NCBI RefSeq assembly: GCF_016658865.1
Contig: NZ_CP067992.1
Location: forward strand, 1,259,001 to 1,323,000
Length of the DNA stretch: 64,000 nucleotides
DNA from: Streptococcus mitis
GTDB lineage: Bacteria > Bacillota > Bacilli > Lactobacillales > Streptococcaceae
Direction of reading: 5' to 3'
Shown here: piece after piece, positions 9,361-18,431 of the stretch
Position numbering within the stretch: position 1 is the first letter of the stretch
How the letters are laid out: each line of letters begins with the position of its first letter
Notes under the pieces: model-generated
What the model saw: the letters and a program-made list of their open reading frames with translations, nothing else
Told to the model about the DNA's origin: nothing
Database searches by the model: none
Translations under genes and position numbers: made by a program

Positions 9361-9404
9361 AAAAAGACTGAAGAAAGCTAGTAGGTAAAACCTTTTCTTC
9401 AATC
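9361..9404 (-). terminator. Terminator of the 9510-9914 gene
   Basis: Minus strand: GATTGAAGAAAAG pairs with CTTTCTTCAGTC (one G-U, one bulge) across a 14-nt loop and is followed by UUUUUC. It ends the small membrane-protein transcript before the nucleoside-operon promoter. Confidence 0.65.
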
Positions 9405-9415
9405 TCTTTCAACAC

Positions 9416-9490
9416 TTATAGATAAATGATAAACCATTTAGAACTAGAAATATCATAGTCAGGATAAAACAAAAAGTTTATCATCTATAA
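9416..9490. repeat. Long imperfect inverted repeat
   Basis: TTATAGATAAATGATAAAC (9416-9434) is complementary to GTTTATCATCTATAA (9476-9490) apart from a 4-nt bulge, around a 41-nt loop. It lies downstream of the stop of the minus-strand gene at 9510. No function is recognised; it could be a 3' RNA structure. Confidence 0.4.
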
Positions 9491-9509
9491 TCGGGCGTAT
9501 TTATTATTA

Positions 9510-9914
9510 CTATTGCTTAACCTTCAGATACTTAATTATCAACAGGATTCCCAATAAGATGTTTAGATAAAAGCCCAACTGATACGTTTTTGTCAGGAAT
9601 TCCAAACTTGTCCAAAGTCGGATTAAATCTTCTAGTGACATGCGGAAGAAATAACCCTCTGTAGCAATCCATAGAACTAAAAAGAAATAACTACCAGCAG
9701 CAAGCCATTTCGTCCACCGTTTTTTTAGGAAGAAAGCAATCAAGAGCGAACAGATAAAGACAGCTGTTACAATGGCATGTTCCATCAAAAAAGTAAAACC
9801 GTAATAGGTTTCCACAAAACGTCTACCATTATCCGCATTCGCTCCTTTTAAAAAAGGTAGTGCAAAACTTAAAATAAAACAGAGTTCCAATATGTAACTT
9901 TTTAAGATTTTCAT
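9510..9914 (-). CDS. Small four-helix membrane protein, unknown function
   Basis: 134-residue hydrophobic protein with about four transmembrane segments (LELCFILSFALPFL, FLMEHAIVTAVFICSLLIAFFL, WLAAGSYFFLVLWIAT, LGFYLNILLGILLIIKYL). The ATG at 9914 has an ideal site, AGGAGGTGTGTC; an upstream in-frame start is discarded. No catalytic motif is visible and I do not recognise a family. It is monocistronic, between the nucleoside operon and divergent coaA. Confidence 0.75.
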   Translation of the reverse strand: MKILKSYILELCFILSFALPFLKGANADNGRRFVETYYGFTFLMEHAIVTAVFICSLLIAFFLKKRWTKWLAAGSYFFLVLWIATEGYFFRMSLEDLIRLWTSLEFLTKTYQLGFYLNILLGILLIIKYLKVKQ

Positions 9915-10114
9915 GACACACCTCCTATAAGTTGTGAATCCCAAAGCCCCCTTTATTAGCTTATAAGTCAGGAGAAAGTAGCTCCTACTTCATCAATAAA
10001 TTGTTCATCCTCTATCTACCTCTATTATATAATATTGATTTACTACATTCAAGAAACCGCTTTATTTTTTTAGCTTTTTATGGTATGATAAACAAAATAT
10101 CTAGGGGAAAACAA

Positions 10115-11035
10115 ATGACCAACGAATTTTTACATTTTGAAAAAATCAGCCGCCAGACTTGGCAATCGTTACATCGAAAGACAACACCTCCTTTGACAGA
10201 AGAGGAATTAGAATCCATCAAGAGTTTTAATGACCAGATTAGCTTGCAGGATGTTACCGATGTCTATCTCCCCCTAGCCCATCTCATCCAGATTTACAAG
10301 CGTACCAAGGATGATTTGGCCTTTTCAAAAGGGATTTTCCTTCAACGTGAAAGCAAATCCCAGCCTTTTATCATTGGTGTTTCTGGGAGTGTTGCCGTTG
10401 GAAAATCCACAACCAGTCGCCTACTTCAAATCCTTCTGTCCCGTACACTTACAGATGCTACGGTTGAGTTGGTAACAACTGACGGCTTTCTCTATCCCAA
10501 CCAGACCTTGATTGAACAAGGGATTTTAAATCGCAAGGGATTTCCTGAAAGCTATGATATGGAAGCTCTTCTCAACTTCCTGGATCACATCAAAAATGGA
10601 CAAGATGTAGATATTCCTGTCTATTCTCATGAAGTCTACGACATCGTACCCGAGGAAAAGCAAAGCGTCAAAGCTGCTGATTTTGTCATTGTTGAGGGAA
10701 TAAATGTCTTTCAAAATCCACAAAACGAGCGTCTCTACATTACTGACTTCTTTGACTTTTCCATCTATGTTGATGCTGCAGTCGATGACATCGAGAGTTG
10801 GTATCTGGACCGTTTCTTGAAGATGCTGAGCCTAGCCCAAAACGACCCTGATAGTTACTATTATCGTTTTACTCAAATGCCGATTGGGGAAGTGGAGTCC
10901 TTTGCCCATCAGGTCTGGACCAGTATCAATCTCACAAATCTACAAAATTATATTGAACCAACTAGAAATCGTGCAGAAGTGATTCTTCATAAAACAAAGA
11001 ACCATGAAATCGATGAAATTTACTTAAAAAAATAA
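10115..11035 (+). CDS. coaA: Pantothenate kinase, type I
   Basis: ATP-dependent phosphorylation of pantothenate, the committed step of coenzyme A synthesis. The 306 residues run from the ATG at 10115 ([16 protein letters not shown]), preceded by AGGGGAAAACAA; the open frame extends 38 codons further up without a ribosome site. The P-loop [15 protein letters not shown] (about residues 90-104) and the TTDGFLYPN motif, with the Asp that contacts substrate, are typical of CoaA. It is followed by rpsT about 65 nt later, the usual pneumococcal order. Confidence 0.96.
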   Translation: MTNEFLHFEKISRQTWQSLHRKTTPPLTEEELESIKSFNDQISLQDVTDVYLPLAHLIQIYKRTKDDLAFSKGIFLQRESKSQPFIIGVSGSVAVGKSTTSRLLQILLSRTLTDATVELVTTDGFLYPNQTLIEQGILNRKGFPESYDMEALLNFLDHIKNGQDVDIPVYSHEVYDIVPEEKQSVKAADFVIVEGINVFQNPQNERLYITDFFDFSIYVDAAVDDIESWYLDRFLKMLSLAQNDPDSYYYRFTQMPIGEVESFAHQVWTSINLTNLQNYIEPTRNRAEVILHKTKNHEIDEIYLKK

Positions 11036-11102
11036 TTTTCCCTTGTCAAAACGTAAGTTTTCAGATATAATGGTATAGTTAGTAAATATGGAGGTAAGAA
11101 CA

Positions 11103-11339
11103 TTGGCAAACATTAAATCAGCTATCAAACGCGCTGAATTGAACGTTAAACAAAACGAAAAAAACTCAGCTCAAAAATCAGCTATGCGTACTGCTATCAA
11201 AGCTTTCGAAGCAAACCCATCTGAAGAACTTTTCCGTGCTGCTAGCTCAGCTATCGATAAAGCAGAAACTAAAGGTTTGATTCACAAAAACAAAGCAAGC
11301 CGCGACAAAGCTCGTCTTTCAGCTAAACTTGCTAAATAA
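11103..11339 (+). CDS. rpsT: 30S ribosomal protein S20
   Basis: 78-residue basic primary 16S rRNA-binding protein. The start chosen is TTG at 11103 (reading (M)[20 protein letters not shown]), because GGAGG at 11090 is 8 nt before it. An ATG at 11088 would place the ribosome site inside the gene. A UUG start on rpsT is a known feature that weakens initiation and allows autoregulation in other bacteria; here that is inference. Alanine/lysine-rich helices match S20. Confidence 0.96.
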
Positions 11340-11342
11340 GAA

Positions 11343-11366
11343 ACAGTCCATAGAGGCTGTTTTTTT
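11343..11366 (+). terminator. rpsT terminator
   Basis: ACAGTC (11343-11348) pairs with GGCTGT (11355-11360), including one G-U, and is followed by seven T. Confidence 0.85.
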
Positions 11367-11391
11367 GTCCTCAAATAGGAAAAGGTAGAAA

Positions 11392-11925
11392 ATGAAAATC
11401 GCAATTATCGGATATTCTGGTGCTGGTAAGTCAACTCTAGCCGAAAAGTTGTCTCACTGCTACTCCATCCCAAAACTTCACATGGACACACTCCAATTTC
11501 AACCCGGTTGGCAAGACAGTGACCGTGAATGGATGTTGACCGAGATGAATAACTTTCTCACCAATCATAAAGCTTGGGTCATCGATGGAAATTATTCTTG
11601 GTGTTTCTATGAGGAAAGAATGCAGGAAGCTGACCAAATCATCTTTCTCAACTTTTCCCCATTGACCTGTCTCTTTCGAGCCTTTAAACGGTATCTCACA
11701 TACCGAGGCAAGGTCAGAGAAAGTATGGCAGCTGGTTGTCAAGAACAATTTAATTGGGAGTTTATCAGATGGATTCTCTGGGATGGGCGGAGCAAATCCG
11801 CTAAAGAACGCTACAAGTGGGTTCAAGAAACCTATCCAGATAAAGTTGTTATCCTTAGGTCTCAAAAGGAGATAGATTACTTTATAAAGACTCACGAAAA
11901 CAAGAAGAAAAACCAACATGGATAA
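11392..11925 (+). CDS. P-loop kinase-like protein ('DNA topology modulation protein', FlaR type)
   Basis: 177-residue member of the adenylate-kinase-like P-loop group annotated as DNA topology modulation/FlaR proteins. Walker A is GYSGAGKSTLAEKLS at residues 7-21. A conserved LHMDTLQFQPGWQ motif follows, and WVIDGNYSW corresponds to the second substrate-site region. The true substrate is unknown; the historical name should not be read as function. ATG at 11392 with GGAAAAGGTAGAAA upstream. Follows the rpsT terminator. Confidence 0.85.
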   Translation: MKIAIIGYSGAGKSTLAEKLSHCYSIPKLHMDTLQFQPGWQDSDREWMLTEMNNFLTNHKAWVIDGNYSWCFYEERMQEADQIIFLNFSPLTCLFRAFKRYLTYRGKVRESMAAGCQEQFNWEFIRWILWDGRSKSAKERYKWVQETYPDKVVILRSQKEIDYFIKTHENKKKNQHG

Positions 11926-12307
11926 TGTTAGTACTATTTGGAAGACAAATCCCCTTTTTGGGGGCTATTTCCCCAAAATATTTTCTTCATTATTTACCAA
12001 TCTATCCTATCTAAAACTCTGAATTCTATAGAAATGAAAAGGGACATTCACTGTCCCTTTTATCAATTTTTAGATTTTGAATATACAATAATCACAATCG
12101 CTAGGCCTCAAATCCTCTTTACTCATTTGGAATAAGTATAAGGGAAGACGGATATTATATTTAGCTTTCATAAATAATAGGTAATGGAATGATTGTTATA
12201 ACCTTAATCTGAAAAAATAAAGGTTTCAGCTACTAAAAATGTGCAAGAAAAGCTTGATTTCATAAACTTTATCAGCTTCGTTGCTATAACCTCGTCCCCA
12301 GTCATAC
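11926..12307. other. 382-nt gene-free interval
   Basis: No credible coding sequence on either strand. The only clear element is the terminator hairpin at 12037-12061. The remainder is AT-rich with no repeat family that I recognise. Confidence 0.6.
12037..12061. terminator. Hairpin terminator
   Basis: AAAAGGGACA (12037-12046) and TGTCCCTTTT (12052-12061) form a perfect 10-bp stem with a 5-nt loop and A/T tracts on both sides. It can serve the plus-strand gene ending at 11925, and perhaps the minus-strand gene ending at 12308. Confidence 0.8.
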
Positions 12308-12685
12308 CTAGCCCCAAGTAATTTCCAATTGATAGCTGGCAAAGGGATATCCCTCTTGGTTTTGTAGTTGATAGTCTAAATGAATCTTTTGCCCATCAAC
12401 TTCATAACGACTGGTTTGGATAATAAACTCCTGCATGCCCATGGGTGTAGGAATATAGGCCAAACTATCACTATCCTTTAGAAAGCGCATAATGGTCTTG
12501 GGATTAGAAAATCGGCTCATCACCAACTCTTGACCATGAAATTTAATCACTACTTTTTCCTTTTCCTCATTATAGAAAAGGAGGTAGCTATAGTCCCCCT
12601 TTTCATGCACTTCCACGTCATAGAGCTGGTCAATCACTTCCAACTGCTCATCAAACTGAATCGTATTTCGCATCCGAATCTTCAC
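12308..12685 (-). CDS. DUF1934 (YwiB-like) protein
   Basis: 125-residue beta-rich protein resembling the DUF1934 calycin-like family (B. subtilis YwiB). It has alternating strands and the conserved PTPMGMQEFIIQT region near residues 79-91. The start is GTG at 12685 with GAGGA 6 nt upstream; the internal ATG four codons on lacks a site. Function is not known. It is divergent from the HD-domain gene at 12757. Confidence 0.82.
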   Translation of the reverse strand: MKIRMRNTIQFDEQLEVIDQLYDVEVHEKGDYSYLLFYNEEKEKVVIKFHGQELVMSRFSNPKTIMRFLKDSDSLAYIPTPMGMQEFIIQTSRYEVDGQKIHLDYQLQNQEGYPFASYQLEITWG

Positions 12686-12741
12686 ATCAGGTCCTCTTTC
12701 TTGTCTCTTGTCCTACTATTTTACCAAAAAGAGAAGGATTT

Positions 12742-12756
12742 TGCTATAATGGTCAT
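12742..12756 (+). promoter_or_regulatory. Extended -10 promoter, leaderless HD gene
   Basis: TGC-TATAAT (hexamer 12745-12750) with the last T 7 nt before the A of ATG 12757. No ribosome site lies between; AGAAGGA is more than 20 nt upstream of the ATG and before the -10 box. Confidence 0.7.
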
Positions 12757-14061
12757 ATGAACGAAAAAGTATTCCGTGACCCAGTTCACAACTACATCCA
12801 TGTCAATAATCAAATCATCTATGACTTGATTAATACAAAAGAATTTCAGCGTTTGCGTCGTATCAAACAACTGGGAACTTCCAGTTATACCTTCCACGGT
12901 GGAGAACACAGTCGCTTCTCCCATTGTCTTGGAGTCTATGAGATTGCTCGTCGCATCACAGAGATTTTTGAAGAAAAATACCCTGACGAATGGAATCCTG
13001 CCGAGTCTCTCTTGACCATGACTGCTGCCCTCCTACATGACCTAGGACACGGTGCCTACTCCCACACCTTTGAAAATCTCTTTGATACAGACCACGAAGC
13101 CATTACTCAGGAGATTGTCCAAAGTCCTGAAACGGATATTCACCAAGTCCTGCTACAAGTCGCGCCAGATTTTCCAGAAAAGGTAGCCAGTGTCATTGAC
13201 CATACCTATCCTAACAAGCAGGTCGTGCAACTCATTTCTAGTCAGATTGATGCAGACCGTATGGACTATCTCTTGCGCGACTCCTATTTTACAGGAGCTT
13301 CTTATGGGGAATTTGACCTGACTCGGATCTTACGTGTCATTCGTCCTATCGAAAATGGAATCGCATTTCAGCGCAATGGCATGCATGCCATTGAAGACTA
13401 CGTCCTCAGTCGCTACCAGATGTACATGCAGGTTTATTTCCACCCTGCAACACGCGCTATGGAAGTTCTCCTACAAAATCTTCTCAAACGCGCCAAGGAA
13501 CTCTATCCTGAGGATAAGGACTTCTTTGCACGAACTTCTCCACACCTCCTGCCTTTCTTTGAAAAAAATGTGACCTTGTCTGACTATCTGGCTCTGGATG
13601 ATGGTGTGATGAATACCTACTTCCAACTCTGGATGACCAGTCCTGACAAGATTCTCGCAGATTTGTCGCAACGCTTTGTCAACCGCAAGGTCTTTAAATC
13701 CATTACCTTTTCACAAGAAGACCAAGATCAACTCGCCAGCATGAGAAAATTGGTTGAGGATATCGGCTTTGACCCGGACTACTACACTGCCATTCATAAG
13801 AACTTCGACCTCCCTTATGATATCTATCGTCCCGAATCTGAAAATCCGCGGACACAGATTGAGATTTTACAAAAAAATGGAGAACTAGCTGAACTCTCTA
13901 GCCTGTCTCCTATCGTCCAATCCCTTGCTGGTAGTCGTCACGGAGATAATCGTTTTTATTTCCCAAAAGAAATGTTAGACCAAAACAGCATCTTCGCAAG
14001 CATTACCCAGCAATTTTTACACTTGATTGAGAACGATCATTTTACCCCAAATAAAAACTAG
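12757..14061 (+). CDS. HD-domain phosphohydrolase (YwfO / dNTPase-like)
   Basis: 434-residue HD-superfamily protein related to dGTP triphosphohydrolases (YwfO, EF1143 type). Metal-binding motifs: HSRFSHCLGVYEIAR (about residues 51-65), HDLGHGAYSH (HD doublet, about 93-102) and the distal aspartate in SSQIDADRMDYLLRDS. The likely activity is dNTP hydrolysis controlling nucleotide pools; this is family knowledge, not shown here. It appears to be transcribed from a leaderless promoter. The HAD phosphatase gene follows 12 nt later. Confidence 0.9.
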   Translation: MNEKVFRDPVHNYIHVNNQIIYDLINTKEFQRLRRIKQLGTSSYTFHGGEHSRFSHCLGVYEIARRITEIFEEKYPDEWNPAESLLTMTAALLHDLGHGAYSHTFENLFDTDHEAITQEIVQSPETDIHQVLLQVAPDFPEKVASVIDHTYPNKQVVQLISSQIDADRMDYLLRDSYFTGASYGEFDLTRILRVIRPIENGIAFQRNGMHAIEDYVLSRYQMYMQVYFHPATRAMEVLLQNLLKRAKELYPEDKDFFARTSPHLLPFFEKNVTLSDYLALDDGVMNTYFQLWMTSPDKILADLSQRFVNRKVFKSITFSQEDQDQLASMRKLVEDIGFDPDYYTAIHKNFDLPYDIYRPESENPRTQIEILQKNGELAELSSLSPIVQSLAGSRHGDNRFYFPKEMLDQNSIFASITQQFLHLIENDHFTPNKN

Positions 14062-14073
14062 AAGAGGAAATTT

Positions 14074-14880
14074 ATGAGTATTAAACTAATTGCCGTTGAT
14101 ATCGACGGAACCCTAGTCAATAGCCAAAAGGAAATCACTCCTGAAGTCTTTTCTGCTATCCAAGATGCCAAAGAAGCTGGTGTGAAAGTCGTGATTGCAA
14201 CTGGCCGCCCTATCGCAGGTGTTGCTAAACTTCTGGACGACTTGCAGTTGAGAGACGAGGGTGACTATGTTGTGACCTTTAATGGTGCCCTTGTCCAAGA
14301 AACTGCTACAGGCCATGAGATTATCAGCGAATCCTTGACCTATGAGGATTATCTAGATATGGAATTTCTCAGTCGCAAGCTCGGTGTCCACATGCACGCT
14401 ATTACCAAGGACGGCATCTACACAGCCAATCGCAATATCGGAAAATACACTGTGCACGAATCAACCCTCGTAAGCATGCCCATCTTTTACCGCACTCCTG
14501 AAGAAATGGCTGGCAAGGAAATCGTCAAGTGTATGTTTATCGATGAACCAGAGATTCTCGATGCTGCGATTGAAAAAATCCCAGCAGAATTTTACGAACG
14601 CTACTCCATCAACAAATCTGCTCCCTTCTACCTCGAACTCCTTAAAAAGAATGTAGACAAGGGCTCAGCCATTACTCACTTAGCTGAAAAACTCGGATTG
14701 ACCAAAGATGAAACCATGGCGATCGGGGACGAAGAAAATGACCGTGCCATGCTGGAAGTCGTTGGAAACCCCGTTGTCATGGAAAACGGAAATCCAGAAA
14801 TCAAAAAAATCGCCAAATATATCACCAAATCTAACGATGAATCCGGCGTTGCCCATGCCATCCGTACGTGGGTACTGTAA
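14074..14880 (+). CDS. Cof-type HAD-IIB sugar-phosphatase-like hydrolase
   Basis: 268-residue Cof/YidA-type HAD phosphatase. Motif I DIDGTLVNS at residues 9-17, motif II ATGRP, the IIB cap domain, the conserved Lys in the C-terminal third, and motif IV GDEENDRAML. Likely hydrolyses small phosphorylated metabolites in the cytoplasm; substrate unknown. Ribosome site AGAAGAGGAAATTT. It is the last core gene before the minus-strand accessory array that converges on it. Confidence 0.92.
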   Translation: MSIKLIAVDIDGTLVNSQKEITPEVFSAIQDAKEAGVKVVIATGRPIAGVAKLLDDLQLRDEGDYVVTFNGALVQETATGHEIISESLTYEDYLDMEFLSRKLGVHMHAITKDGIYTANRNIGKYTVHESTLVSMPIFYRTPEEMAGKEIVKCMFIDEPEILDAAIEKIPAEFYERYSINKSAPFYLELLKKNVDKGSAITHLAEKLGLTKDETMAIGDEENDRAMLEVVGNPVVMENGNPEIKKIAKYITKSNDESGVAHAIRTWVL

Positions 14881-14893
14881 AAGAGAAATAGGT

Positions 14894-14920
14894 AAAACCC
14901 GCTCGGCTGAGCGGGTTTTT
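14894..14920 (+). terminator. Terminator after the HAD gene
   Basis: AAAACCCGCTC (14894-14904) and GAGCGGGTTTT (14909-14919) form an 11-bp stem with a 4-nt GGCT loop and a T-run. Confidence 0.92.
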
Positions 14921-15035
14921 ATTATGAAGATATCACAATAAGAGTAAATCAATAAATTGAATTGCTGTTGCACAGTCACTTAAATCTTGATAGTACAAAA
15001 AAAATGAACAGCTGTTATATCAAATAGAGACTTTA

Positions 15036-15695
15036 TCACTCTGCTAATTCTACCTTTAAGCTCATATCCGTTGGTTGCAATACCTTCTGAACCGCAGTAA
15101 GAAAGGTTAGTCCATTATCAGATGGAGAATACTGGAATGTGATATGGATGACTTTTTTGTCAAACTTATCACCATATCGCTCCACATACTGCTTACTTTC
15201 GAGGAAGTAGATGTAGTTGTTAAGTCTTTCTTGCAGAATTTCCAGATGGACTGCTTCTATCTCTTCCTGCCAACCGACTGGATCAACAAGGAGTAACTCT
15301 AAATGATTATCAACTATACCAATAGCGTCAAGTTCGCTAGGTTCTAGTTCTGAAACAATAGCTTTGGTTACGATTTGGGTAAATTCTTCAGGAGAAAATA
15401 TTTTTTGGTTATCAGATAAATCATTGAAAATTAAGTCAGGATTATTTTGTATAAAAATTTTATTCGACTCTTCTTGTGTATATTGTTTTTTAGATTTCCA
15501 AAAACCATATTGTGCATAATTCATCAACTCTTTACCAGTATGTTCTCCCGACATATAACTATCTGCAGCTTCTTTGGGGATTTCTTGAACTCCTTCTGGC
15601 ATAGTAATATTAAAAGTTGGATAACGCAAGAAAAACTTATCACCATCTTGACAGATTTCCAATATATCTTTTTGACTAGTATAAATCGACTTCAT
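15036..15695 (-). CDS. Two-domain immunity-like protein (array N-domain + DUF6572-like), copy 1
   Basis: 219 residues, strongly similar to the gene at 24174-24836. Residues 1-115 carry the domain shared with the 30.2-31.5 kb paralogues (E-I-P-K-E ... G-E-H, a W near 67, TQEES, FIQNNPDLI, FSPEEF). Residues 117-219 resemble DUF6572-type proteins (DAIGIVDNHLELLLVD, HLEILQERLNNYIYFLES). DUF6572 proteins are often found beside polymorphic toxins; an immunity role is inferred. The start overlaps the upstream membrane gene by 20 nt. Last gene of the array, facing the HAD gene. Confidence 0.7.
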   Translation of the reverse strand: MKSIYTSQKDILEICQDGDKFFLRYPTFNITMPEGVQEIPKEAADSYMSGEHTGKELMNYAQYGFWKSKKQYTQEESNKIFIQNNPDLIFNDLSDNQKIFSPEEFTQIVTKAIVSELEPSELDAIGIVDNHLELLLVDPVGWQEEIEAVHLEILQERLNNYIYFLESKQYVERYGDKFDKKVIHITFQYSPSDNGLTFLTAVQKVLQPTDMSLKVELAE

Positions 15696-16593
15696 TTTTA
15701 ATAGCTATTAGCTCCTTGTGTTTTTTTAAATATTTCATTCCATACCATTCTTCCACTGATTTGCCTTCCCATTCGCAGTATTCTTCGGGATATTTCCATT
15801 TATAGTAGGCTTGTAGCATATAGGGAAACATGAAATAAACTTCAAAAGCAGCAACTAAAATATTAAGAATCAGTATTGAAGCCAAAATACCGAGTCCTCC
15901 AATCAAATTATTCCTATTCTCCATCGAACTTGAGAAAAAAATATGAATGACTAGCCAAATTGCTACAACCAAACCACCATACTTGGCAATTATGCTAAAC
16001 ATCTTGCCGAAGAATCTATCACTAAAACTTTTCTTTAGAGTTGTCCCATATAACAACATTCCTAATGACTCACACTCAGAAAGAATCATTGAAATAATTA
16101 TTAATAATATTAATCCTACAAAAGTGAACATTCCCCAAAATCCAGCTACTGCATAAATTAAGTTTAGAGAAAAAAGATTGAGTTCAACAACTAGCCAGAT
16201 AATAAAGGTAACCATAAAATGAAATTGGCCCCTATAAATCAAAATAAACTGCTGATTGTATCGCTTCCCTAGTATAATCAATAAAATCCATATTGCAAGT
16301 GCTATCCAAAATACCCAGTACGGAAGAAAATTAATGTCGGGTAAAGGGACTGTTAAATCTCTAGGATCAGAATGGTAAAATAAATAATCATTTAAAGCTA
16401 CAATCAACCAATTGGGACCAATTATAAATAGGAAAGTCAGAATTACCAGCCAAACATATGATTTTTTTGTTCCTCTAAATTGCTCTTTTTTTAAAGCATC
16501 TTGGTAAATGTCCCGAGCAAATTTCCCTGAGACGCCATCATCTAATAAATTTAAACTCTCCTCAAAACTTGCTTTAAAAATTGATTTCTTCAT
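15676..16593 (-). CDS. Multi-pass membrane protein of the array, paralogue 1
   Basis: 305 residues from the ATG at 16593 (MKKSIFKASFEESLNLLDDG). About seven hydrophobic segments lie between conserved ends. The N-terminus SIFKASFEESLNL and the C-terminus YYKWKYPEEYCEWEGKSVEEWYG..YLKKHKEL are nearly identical in the next two genes. I recognise no family. The middle diverges much more than the termini, as expected if the core is under diversifying selection or recombination. Adjacent paralogues and context suggest immunity against membrane-acting toxins, an inference only. Confidence 0.7.
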   Translation of the reverse strand: MKKSIFKASFEESLNLLDDGVSGKFARDIYQDALKKEQFRGTKKSYVWLVILTFLFIIGPNWLIVALNDYLFYHSDPRDLTVPLPDINFLPYWVFWIALAIWILLIILGKRYNQQFILIYRGQFHFMVTFIIWLVVELNLFSLNLIYAVAGFWGMFTFVGLILLIIISMILSECESLGMLLYGTTLKKSFSDRFFGKMFSIIAKYGGLVVAIWLVIHIFFSSSMENRNNLIGGLGILASILILNILVAAFEVYFMFPYMLQAYYKWKYPEEYCEWEGKSVEEWYGMKYLKKHKELIAIKNEVDLY

Positions 16594-16609
16594 ACTTTTC
16601 ACCCAAAAA

Positions 16610-17491
16610 CTATTCTAATAACTCCTTGTGTTTTTTTAAATATTTCTTCCCATACCATTCTTCTACAGTTTTCCCTTCCCACTCACGATATTCTTCAGAA
16701 TATTTCCATTTGTAGAATGCTTGTAAATAACTAGGAAATTCGATGTAAATTAGAATAGCAATCACAGCAATATTTAGGATAATCCATGTTATCAAAAGAC
16801 CTAATCCTTCCAATGAAGTTGAAAATTTTATGGAAAAACTTTTTATAATAAAGTTTATAATTACTCCAATTCCCAAAAAACTCATTCCATAAATCGCTAT
16901 CTTATTGGAAATTTTATTGCGAAGAGAAGAGCCACTTCCATTACCATACATCAGTTTTTTAAGACTTTCAATTTCAAGGCTAAACATAAAATAGGCTAAT
17001 ATAGTAATAAAAACAAAAATAGCAGCAACCATCCAAATAGATAAAGTTGGTAATGACATATCAATCGCTAACAGATTAAATTCAAGACTAAGCCAAATTA
17101 GAAATGTGATGACATGAAAATGATTGCGATAAGGCAGTATAAAAGCTTTTCTAAAAACTTTACCAATCAATATGATAAATACCCAAATTAAGAAACAGAC
17201 TAGATATACCTCAGCTGTTAGTAATGGATGTTGATAGATAGGTAATCTTAAATCTTTAGGATCAGAGTTGTGCAAGGACAGCGAGAAAACAAGAATCATA
17301 AAGTTTATAATGACAGGACCGATAAGAGTGAAAACAATATTCTGAATATGAAGAACTAGTTTAGACTTTTCTTCCCTATAATATGTTTCTAACTTAGAGA
17401 AAACATTTCCTTTCTGATACTGTAAAAAACCATCATCTTCTAGATTAAGACTTTCTTCAAAACTGGCTTTAAATAGTGACTTTTCTATCAT
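16610..17491 (-). CDS. Multi-pass membrane protein of the array, paralogue 2
   Basis: 293 residues from the ATG at 17491 (MIEKSLFKASFEESLNLEDDGFLQYQKGN). The start follows the stop of the upstream paralogue by 4 nt. It has the same terminal signatures and NSDPKDLRLP loop as its neighbours, with six to seven hydrophobic segments. Closest to paralogue 3: both have the FLQYQK segment and the YPLLTVE/HPLLTAE loop. Function unknown. Confidence 0.7.
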   Translation of the reverse strand: MIEKSLFKASFEESLNLEDDGFLQYQKGNVFSKLETYYREEKSKLVLHIQNIVFTLIGPVIINFMILVFSLSLHNSDPKDLRLPIYQHPLLTAEVYLVCFLIWVFIILIGKVFRKAFILPYRNHFHVITFLIWLSLEFNLLAIDMSLPTLSIWMVAAIFVFITILAYFMFSLEIESLKKLMYGNGSGSSLRNKISNKIAIYGMSFLGIGVIINFIIKSFSIKFSTSLEGLGLLITWIILNIAVIAILIYIEFPSYLQAFYKWKYSEEYREWEGKTVEEWYGKKYLKKHKELLE

Positions 17492-17495
17492 AAGT

Positions 17496-18389
17496 TTAAT
17501 TCTCAATCTTCTTTTCTACTAATTCTGAGTGCTTTTTCAAGTATCTCTTTCCATACCATTCTTCCACTGATTTGCCTTCCCACTCGCGGTATTCTTCAGG
17601 GTATTTCCACTTGTAATAGCCTTCTAAAAAGAAAGGAAACTCCATGAATACAATCATGGCGATTACACCAATATTTGATAGAATCCAAAATATAAAGAGA
17701 CCTAAAACAGTTACGGAAGAGGAAAAATTAATAGAAAAAGCTTTGAGAATATAATTAACAATCACAGCCAAGCCCAATATACCTGCTCCATAAATAGCAA
17801 GGCCTTTGGCAATTTTATCGAGTAAGGTAGGTGACTTAACTTCTCCATACATTCGTTTTTTCAAACTTCTAACCTCTGTTCTTAACATTACATAAGTCAA
17901 CAATACTTGAAGCCCAAAAAGTACGAAGATCCCCCATATTGATAATATAGGTAAAGACATAGTTGTTGCCAGCAGATTAAATTCAAACACAAACCATATT
18001 ATAAAAGTTATAATATGAAATCGATAACGATAAGGGAGAATAAACGTCCGTTTAAAGAATTTACCCATTAATACCAATAACAACCAAATTAACAAGCAAA
18101 TTAAATAAAGCTCGACTGTTAGCAAAGGATACTGAGAAACTGGTAACCTTAAATCTTTAGGATCAGAATTTTGCAATGATAAGGTAACAGCAAGGAGCAT
18201 GAAATTTGCACCTATCGGAAACAACAGACTAAGAATAAAAGCTTGAATACCAAACCAAAAAGAGGGTTTCCCTTTCTTAAAGGCTTTCCCAAGTTTATTA
18301 TAATAATCTTTTTTCTGATACTGTAAAAAACCATCATCTAATAAATTTAAACTCTCCTCAAAACTTGCTTTAAAAATTGATTTCTTCAT
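17496..18389 (-). CDS. Multi-pass membrane protein of the array, paralogue 3
   Basis: 297 residues, MKKSIFKASFEESLNLLDDG start. The first 20 residues are almost identical to paralogue 1, and the DNA encoding them is nearly identical too (18310-18389 versus 16535-16593). The C-terminal YYKWKYPEEYREWEGKSVEEWYGKRYLKKHSELVE tail is probably cytosolic. First of three tandem copies in the direction of transcription. Confidence 0.7.
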   Translation of the reverse strand: MKKSIFKASFEESLNLLDDGFLQYQKKDYYNKLGKAFKKGKPSFWFGIQAFILSLLFPIGANFMLLAVTLSLQNSDPKDLRLPVSQYPLLTVELYLICLLIWLLLVLMGKFFKRTFILPYRYRFHIITFIIWFVFEFNLLATTMSLPILSIWGIFVLFGLQVLLTYVMLRTEVRSLKKRMYGEVKSPTLLDKIAKGLAIYGAGILGLAVIVNYILKAFSINFSSSVTVLGLFIFWILSNIGVIAMIVFMEFPFFLEGYYKWKYPEEYREWEGKSVEEWYGKRYLKKHSELVEKKIEN

Positions 18390-18431
18390 CTAATTTTCTC
18401 CCTAATTTTATTAAAATTGATAACAACGAGC

